From Lepidurus packardi (Eukaryota > Arthropoda > Branchiopoda > Notostraca > Triopsidae), in assembly GCA_023053545.1 (NCBI GenBank), contig JAKZAN010000001.1, positions 8,080,565 to 8,144,564 on the forward strand: a DNA stretch of 64,000 bases. The letters are read 5' to 3'. The position numbers and the translations under genes are program-made. The notes below the pieces were generated by a model, which was not told where the DNA came from, did no database searches, and saw only the letters and a list, made by a program, of their open reading frames with translations. This document shows, one piece after another, positions 59,901 through 64,000 of the stretch. Positions within the stretch are counted from its first letter, which is position 1. The number at the start of each line of letters is the position of its first letter.

Positions 59901-61354
59901 TACGTATTATGCGATGAAGCAATCCAATAGTGCGATAACGGTCTGTCCATGTCTTGGTTGACATCGTCATGTTGAGGATCCCAAACCGAGTTTTCTTTTG
60001 AGAACAAATAATCCAAAAACTGTAAACAAGTCAAGAGAAACCCAAACAAAAAACAACAATTTCCCTTTGTTATATATACAGGAGTAATTTACTTCTTGCT
60101 GAGTGAGGTAAGGCTGCTGCACATGGCGACTGGGGTTTTGTAAATAGTGATGCAAAACAGCACACAACCTCGATTCGTCTTCTGCTAAAGAATCTTGTTG
60201 TTCTTGGCGCAGAAATGATATGAAATCCTGGAAGCTTACGTTGCCATCCTCCAATGAATACGCTCCGAAATGCACCTGAAATAACTACAGAAGAACCGCC
60301 ATTCTCATTCCATTCTTTCGTGTCAAGAGAATCTTACGCTCTCGTCGTAAATAAGTTTGCGGACTAGGGATGTGAATTCGTCAAAGCACAGATTGCCCCT
60401 TTCGTCGAAGCCTAGGTCTTGACAAAATTCTCGTAAACGGCTGCTTGAAAGCTTGCAACCTACAGTAGGAAACCAATTTTTGACTTCTTTTAGCGTGACG
60501 CTAAAATAAGAAAAAAAGAAAAATAGTACTAATTTCTGTTATTAATGCTGTAATAGAAGTTTTACGTTGAGCGACGATTGTCACCGGTGTCTGAGCGAAG
60601 CAGGGCGTAGAATTTTTTCCATAACCATCTATCAACTTGCACTGGATATGGGGCTAGGACGGTGTCTTCGGCTAAATACTTTAATCCGCTTATCCACAAT
60701 TGGCAAGCTTGATCATTCATAGCTAAATTACAGTAATATTTTTGTTAATGTTCCTTTATAATAAAAAAAAATCTTAACAATAAATTAGTCTTACTGGCTA
60801 TTGACATTGTTTTGAGACGAAAACCATTGCCGTAAAAGACAACCAAACACTGCGAGCTGTCGAATTTGGCAGCTTCATCGGACCACCGTTCAAATTCCTT
60901 TGATTCCTTCCCAATACGAATTTCTTTAATCTCGCGCAGGTCAACTATAGTTCCGCAAAGATACTGTACTAATTAGTATGGCTATAATAACGAAAGCGTT
61001 TGGAAAATAACAAACTTATATACCTGCTCCATCAACAACATTCTTTTCAGCCATAAAGCGAAGCCAGACAACCTGGCGGGTTTCGCGTTTTACCCTCAAA
61101 CTTCGTCGGTCAGGTCGAGAAGATTTGCCGACAAAAAACTTTTGCACTACGGCACCAAGCTCGAGTTGACTAACGACATGTTCCATTTCTGGATGAAAAC
61201 CTTGATCTACACCCGGGTTGGGCCTTTTCGGCATCAGGACTACAGGTAGTGGCACACTGTCACCCGAAACTGAAAATTTTCGGCATAATGTTCCTGCAGC
61301 TGCTGGGGCTGGGAACGTAAAGGTGAACGAGTTGATGGTTCCGTTGGAAGCCAT
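50911..61354 (-). CDS. PLCG1: Phospholipase C gamma (PLCG1/small wing ortholog)
   Basis: 23 exons on the minus strand, from 61024-61354 (start) via 60795-60944, 60566-60722, 60338-60500, 60093-60275, 59904-60019, 59633-59839, 59314-59564, 59064-59254, 58195-58358, 57996-58137, 57700-57881, 57434-57611, 52853-52912, 52618-52803, 52296-52559, 52023-52232, 51843-51957, 51641-51789, 51475-51589, 51265-51404, 51104-51211 to 50911-51036; 1,295 residues (human PLCG1 1,290). Order: N-terminal PH, EF hands, X box ([38 protein letters not shown], with both catalytic His), split PH, SH2 ([15 protein letters not shown]), SH2 ([17 protein letters not shown]), SH3 ([17 protein letters not shown]), second split PH, Y box ([28 protein letters not shown]) and C2. 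It hydrolyses PIP2 to IP3 and DAG downstream of receptor tyrosine kinases. The region between SH2 and SH3 that carries the activating Tyr in vertebrates is short and changed ([17 protein letters not shown]). Intron 52913-57433 hosts two genes on the other strand. Confidence 0.96.
53434..53443 (+). promoter_or_regulatory. TATA box of cuticle gene 1
   Basis: CTATATAAAG lies 52 bp before the end of the leader (ATG at 53496). The spacing gives a short leader, as is typical for arthropod cuticle-protein genes. Confidence 0.75.
53496..54713 (+). CDS. Cuticular protein with Rebers-Riddiford chitin-binding domain
   Basis: Exons: 53496-53510, 53667-54245, 54316-54564, 54636-54713; 306 residues. The five-codon first exon and the next exon together encode a signal peptide ([18 protein letters not shown]), a split usual in arthropod cuticle genes. 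A Pro/Gly/Val-rich region of about 175 residues follows. The chitin_bind_4 (R&R) domain is [16 protein letters not shown], then [20 protein letters not shown] and [14 protein letters not shown], with the spaced aromatic residues that line the chitin surface. It would be secreted and built into the chitin cuticle. It lies inside PLC-gamma's 4.5-kb intron, on the opposite strand. The third exon start (after CTTTAG at 54315) is chosen because it alone keeps frame with the domain. Confidence 0.92.
55141..55149 (+). promoter_or_regulatory. TATA box of cuticle gene 2
   Basis: CTATAAAAG lies 94 bp before the ATG at 55235, with a plausible start site near 55172 (TCAGTCG, an arthropod initiator-like word). 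Confidence 0.7.
55235..57284 (+). CDS. Pro/Tyr/Ala-rich repetitive cuticle or extracellular-matrix protein
   Basis: Exons: 55235-55258 and 55311-57284; 665 residues. The first eight codons plus the next exon form a signal peptide ([20 protein letters not shown]). I chose the acceptor at 55309-55310 because it makes this hydrophobic segment. About 150 residues of Ser/Pro/Trp-containing sequence follow, then about 470 residues of degenerate repeats built on [15 protein letters not shown] and [10 protein letters not shown]. The Tyr-Tyr and Lys pairs would suit cross-linking in a sclerotised or adhesive matrix; this is inference. It has no chitin-binding R&R domain, so I call it cuticle-like from composition and from its neighbour. 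It is in the same intron and on the same strand as cuticle gene 1, 522 bp downstream. The other frames are also open because of the repeats, and are not genes. Confidence 0.85.
56376..57030 (+). repeat. Higher-order coding repeat, 423-bp period
   Basis: About 230 bp from 56376 recur from 56799 nearly unchanged, including CTCCCTCTCCTTCCGTCTAT and ACGAAACACCAAAACCCAAG. The period of 423 bp (141 codons) keeps frame. This shows that the repeat region grew by duplication of multi-unit blocks. Confidence 0.85.
58399..59031 (+). mobile_element. pogo/Tigger-like element remnant in a PLC-gamma intron
   Basis: The inverted ends are CAGTAAGCACTGCTTATAAG at 58399 and CTTATAAGCGGCGCCTACTG ending 59031. 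A TA precedes the left end. The right flank is CA, so the target duplication is decayed. Near 58855 a frame reads [20 protein letters not shown], which resembles the N-terminus of the CENP-B-type DNA-binding domain of pogo/Tigger transposases, and then it breaks off. A family-2 MITE is nested at 58652-58822. Confidence 0.65.
58652..58822. mobile_element. MITE family 2, copy 2 (nested)
   Basis: It matches the reverse complement of 10318-10490 from end to end (ATTTCCAGCCTACTACGC through AGGCGCAGTG), about 85% alike, with the same inverted ends around GCCTACTACGCTTAG. It sits inside the pogo-like remnant and is therefore younger than it. Confidence 0.75.
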
Positions 61355-62211
61355 TTCTCAAGGAATTTCTGGACTGCTTTCTGTAGGATATAGTTTGGCA
61401 GAAAATAATGACAATGGCGCACACATTCATTAGGGGTATTTCAATTACATCACACCAGAATGCACATTTTACGGTATTTTCTGGACACTTGCTGTTTGCT
61501 CGCTGCTGAGTATATGCAAAAAGAAGGGAACAAAAGGTAATTCAAAATAGACGATTAATTAGCACAATTGTGTTTTTGACACACCAACGAATATTTTTTT
61601 ATGCAAAAACAACAGGCCACCGAGTTTACACAGTAGGGATGCTTTTCGCTAGTACTAAACCAAGTATCGAATCACATTCCAAGTATCAAATCGAACTATA
61701 AAAACGATTTCTGGCTTTTACACCGATTTACACCACGCATTAAGTCTGCTTAGTATTGATTTCAATGTACTGGACGCGCTAAACTTAACAGAATTTCTTA
61801 AGACTTATTTCCAGAGGTTGTCTGCAAAGACTCGTGGAAAAAATAGACACAAGCTCCCTACAAGTGACCATAAAGCATGTATCGAATACATTGACCAAGT
61901 CGCAACGAACGCCCTGCAAGAGGATAAAATCCTTAACGATAACGAATAAAACGTAATCACAGCAAACGTAGAGATATATAATACTCTTGAATACTCGGGG
62001 TAATTTAGTTCCCAATTTTTCATGGAATCATCAATGACTGGTCCCATTCCTAGATTACTACATATTTTAAGGCATAGCTAGCATGAATCACATTCCTGAA
62101 TTATCACATTCAAATTGCCCGATTGAAATACATTAATAGGAATTGAATAAAGGAGAATAAAGGAGAATAAAGATCAACTGTTTAACCCATTAATAGGAAT
62201 TAAATTTTCTC
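61355..62211. other. PLC-gamma promoter side and UPF1-like 3' side
   Basis: No gene recognised. The left part should hold the PLC-gamma leader and promoter, the right part the 3' UTR of the UPF1-like gene. Near 62140-62172 the words GAATAAAGGAGAATAAAG repeat; on the minus strand no AATAAA is evident close to the stop. Confidence 0.4.
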
Positions 62212-62234
62212 TTAATGGGTTGAACAGTTGATCT
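62171..62234. repeat. 23-bp inverted repeat across the UPF1-like stop codon
   Basis: AGATCAACTGTTTAACCCAT plus TAA (62171-62193) is inverted at 62212-62234 with one mismatch. The right arm begins exactly at the stop codon and includes the last residues (NCSTH). Confidence 0.8.
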
Positions 62235-63912
62235 GGGATAATGTTTCGCAAAGCAATGCAACGGATATCTCAGTACCCAATTTAGAACCTCGTGTCGACA
62301 ACTGCGGTATTTCTTGTCCAACTGGACTGAATCCACGGCTATCGGAAACTTTTCGGCTTGAATCAGGTTTCTCCAATTCCCTAACATTCACACCAACGTT
62401 ATCGGCGTACGAGGAAGCAGTCGCAAAATTCAACATTCCATAAGAAGGCTGGCAGAAAAATGGGTCGTGAGCAAAGTCTTCGGGAACCATTCCAATGATC
62501 CAATCATTTTCTTCAAAAACACTCGTTCATAAAATGTTTTTTTTTTTTAAGTAAAAACAAATTCTTTTTTACTTGTTGGCACCGTAGATGTCTTGGCCGG
62601 TGAGATAGGTTTTGGCTCTCGCTTTTTAACAATCGGAACAACAACTAGACGAAATTTAATCTATTAGTTACTGCGTAAAATAGAAACATGGATAGTTTAC
62701 CTGGAACTTTAGAAGGTGACTGTTTGCTCTGCTGGGACAACTTGCGGTCTTTCACTACAACCGGGCCAATGCCTAAACACATTTTTTGTTTAGACTCTAA
62801 AAAAAGAAAAATTCTCTTACCCGGAGCGACGAGTTTAGCTGCCTTGGGTGTCAATCTTTTAGCTGGTAATACAATCACTTGATTCTTTTGCTGGATAGGA
62901 ATCTTTACTTTAGCGGCTAGAAATGGTTTCAAAACAATGAATATAAATTCTACCGAAACGGAACAAACGTGTTCGATTACGAAAAAATCCTTACTCGGTG
63001 TATTAGTAACGGAAGCCCCAGCTGATGCTTTCTCGACCGGCGACGGCAGTTTTTTGTGGGGACGAGAAGTTTTAAACCCCGTTTTGGATTTCGGACGATA
63101 TGGGATCAGATTTGCCACATTTCCTTCAACCATCAATTTCCGTCCCGTGTAATCCGTAATCAGTTTTTTGAAATATGGATCCTAATTACAATTACAACTT
63201 GCAATATTAGACTACAACTATTAAGCTAGACGTGCAAGTGTTCTACCGTTGAAAGCAAGATGGGATTGCCCACAATAAAAAGAGCGAATTTCGCACGGGT
63301 TATGGCGACATTCAAGCGGCGCCAGTCTCGAAGGAAGCCCACATTCTTCTGGTCATTGGAACGGACAGAGGAAAAGATGATGACATCTTTCTCGCGGCCT
63401 TGGAAGGCGTCGATATTCTGAATCTCTAAACAGTCATAGGCAGGTTTTCCTTTCAGTAGCGTGGTCAAATAGGCTCGCTGGCCTTCATACGGCGTAATCA
63501 CTCCAATACGATCCAGCTCCACACCCCCGGATGCCAACCGTGTAATTAAATGTTCAATAAAAGCAGCTTCTCCTGAGTTGAGAAAGGAAGTGCCTGTATC
63601 CGCCAGCTCTTCTTTAGTAAAACAGGCATAAAACATGGTAGGCGCTTTCTTGACGGGCCAAGTTAGACTAGTATACAAGAAAGGACAAGCTCTCTGACTT
63701 GCGTGGACCCCATCTCGGAGTTTTTCTTCGTAGAAACAACGGGAAGGAAAACGAGACAGGCAAGGGTGCATGCGATACTGAGTATCGAGGACTATCGGTG
63801 CCTTTCCAACCGAAATTAAGCGTTCAAACAAGGTCTGGGTCAACCCAGCCTGCGCAGCACGGCGGTTTTGTATCACAGGTCCTAACTGACATTGATCTCC
63901 CACCAAGACCAA
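62212..63912 (-). CDS. UPF1-like superfamily 1 RNA helicase, C-terminal part
   Basis: Partial: the 5' part lies beyond the right edge. Minus-strand exons here: 63247-63912, 62995-63181, 62821-62916, 62701-62772, 62573-62644, 62212-62510 (464 codons, in frame throughout). Helicase motifs are LVLVGDQCQLGPVIQ (III), DTQYRMHPCLSRFPS (IV), VITPYEGQRAY (Va), DAFQGREKDVIIFSSVRSND (V) and RRLNVAITRAKFALFIVGNP (VI), closest to UPF1/RENT1. After the core comes the UPF1-like DPYFKKLITDYTGRKLMVEG, but then a Lys/Pro/Val-rich tail encoded by four small exons (VVVPIVKKREPKPIS, VIVLPAKRLTPKAAK) and a 100-residue end, instead of the SQ/TQ-rich tail of standard UPF1. It may be a divergent UPF1 or a paralogue; I leave the symbol empty. 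UPF1 itself unwinds RNA in nonsense-mediated decay. Confidence 0.82.
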
Positions 63913-64000
63913 CTAGAAAACAACAAAAGCAAAAGAGGATGTATAAAGGGTGGCGACTTGATGAAATAAAGGGAAGTAGACACAAGGACTCCATGTACCC

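Overview
This window is eukaryotic nuclear DNA from an arthropod. The evidence is spliced genes with very short GT-AG introns (mostly 50-80 bp), animal-specific proteins (PLC-gamma with tandem SH2 domains, a PLK2/3-type polo kinase, VGLL4 with two Tondu domains, TRPC4AP), and two cuticle-protein genes, one carrying the Rebers-Riddiford chitin-binding domain. The compact layout and the retained PLK2/3 and VGLL4 genes suggest a branchiopod crustacean such as Daphnia. That is inference, not proof.

Layout, left to right. 1-2.8 kb: half of a hAT-like MITE and a dead Myb/SANT-like gene. 2.8-5.1 kb: ACAD9 (+). 5.2-6.5 kb: RPL18A (-). 7.0-12.0 kb: XPOT, the tRNA exportin (+), with three non-autonomous transposons in its one long intron. 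12.1-14.1 kb: a 338-bp tandem duplication followed by a secreted GHL10-family glycoside-hydrolase-like gene (+) of bacterial type. 14-21 kb: repeat-rich DNA with a tRNA-like SINE head, a perfect 146-bp palindrome, fold-backs, a PIF/Harbinger element with TAA target duplications and a complete hAT-like MITE with an 8-bp target duplication. 21.3-24.6 kb: TRPC4AP (+). 26.2-34.0 kb: PLK2/3 (-). 37.0 kb: a 5' tRNA-Ile half between 12-bp direct repeats. 37.4-38.3 kb ERI3 (-) and 38.5-41.4 kb ATG7 (+) share a 264-bp divergent promoter. 41.6-46.8 kb: VGLL4 (-) with a long TC/TA microsatellite in an intron. 48.8-50.2 kb: an intronless, multiply broken NT5DC1 copy. 50.9-61.4 kb: PLC-gamma (-, 23 exons). 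Its longest intron holds two cuticle-protein genes on the opposite strand, and another intron holds a pogo/Tigger remnant. 62.2-63.9 kb: 3' part of a UPF1-like helicase gene (-) that runs off the right edge.

The conserved genes do not form a pathway; this is an ordinary animal neighbourhood of housekeeping, signalling and autophagy genes, packed tightly. Convergent ends are close (ACAD9/RPL18A 115 bp, ATG7/VGLL4 237 bp), and so is the ERI3/ATG7 divergent start. I rebuilt exon chains by eye from splice signals and protein family knowledge. For ACAD9, RPL18A, XPOT, TRPC4AP, PLK2/3, ERI3, ATG7, PLC-gamma, GHL10 and both cuticle genes the summed exon lengths are exact multiples of three, and the products have near-family length where a family length is known.

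The most noteworthy items are the GHL10 gene (likely horizontal transfer), the cuticle genes nested in PLC-gamma, the tRNA-half insertion, the perfect palindrome inside a MITE copy, the NT5DC1 retropseudogene and the UPF1-like protein with an unusual basic tail. I saw no convincing entirely new gene system.
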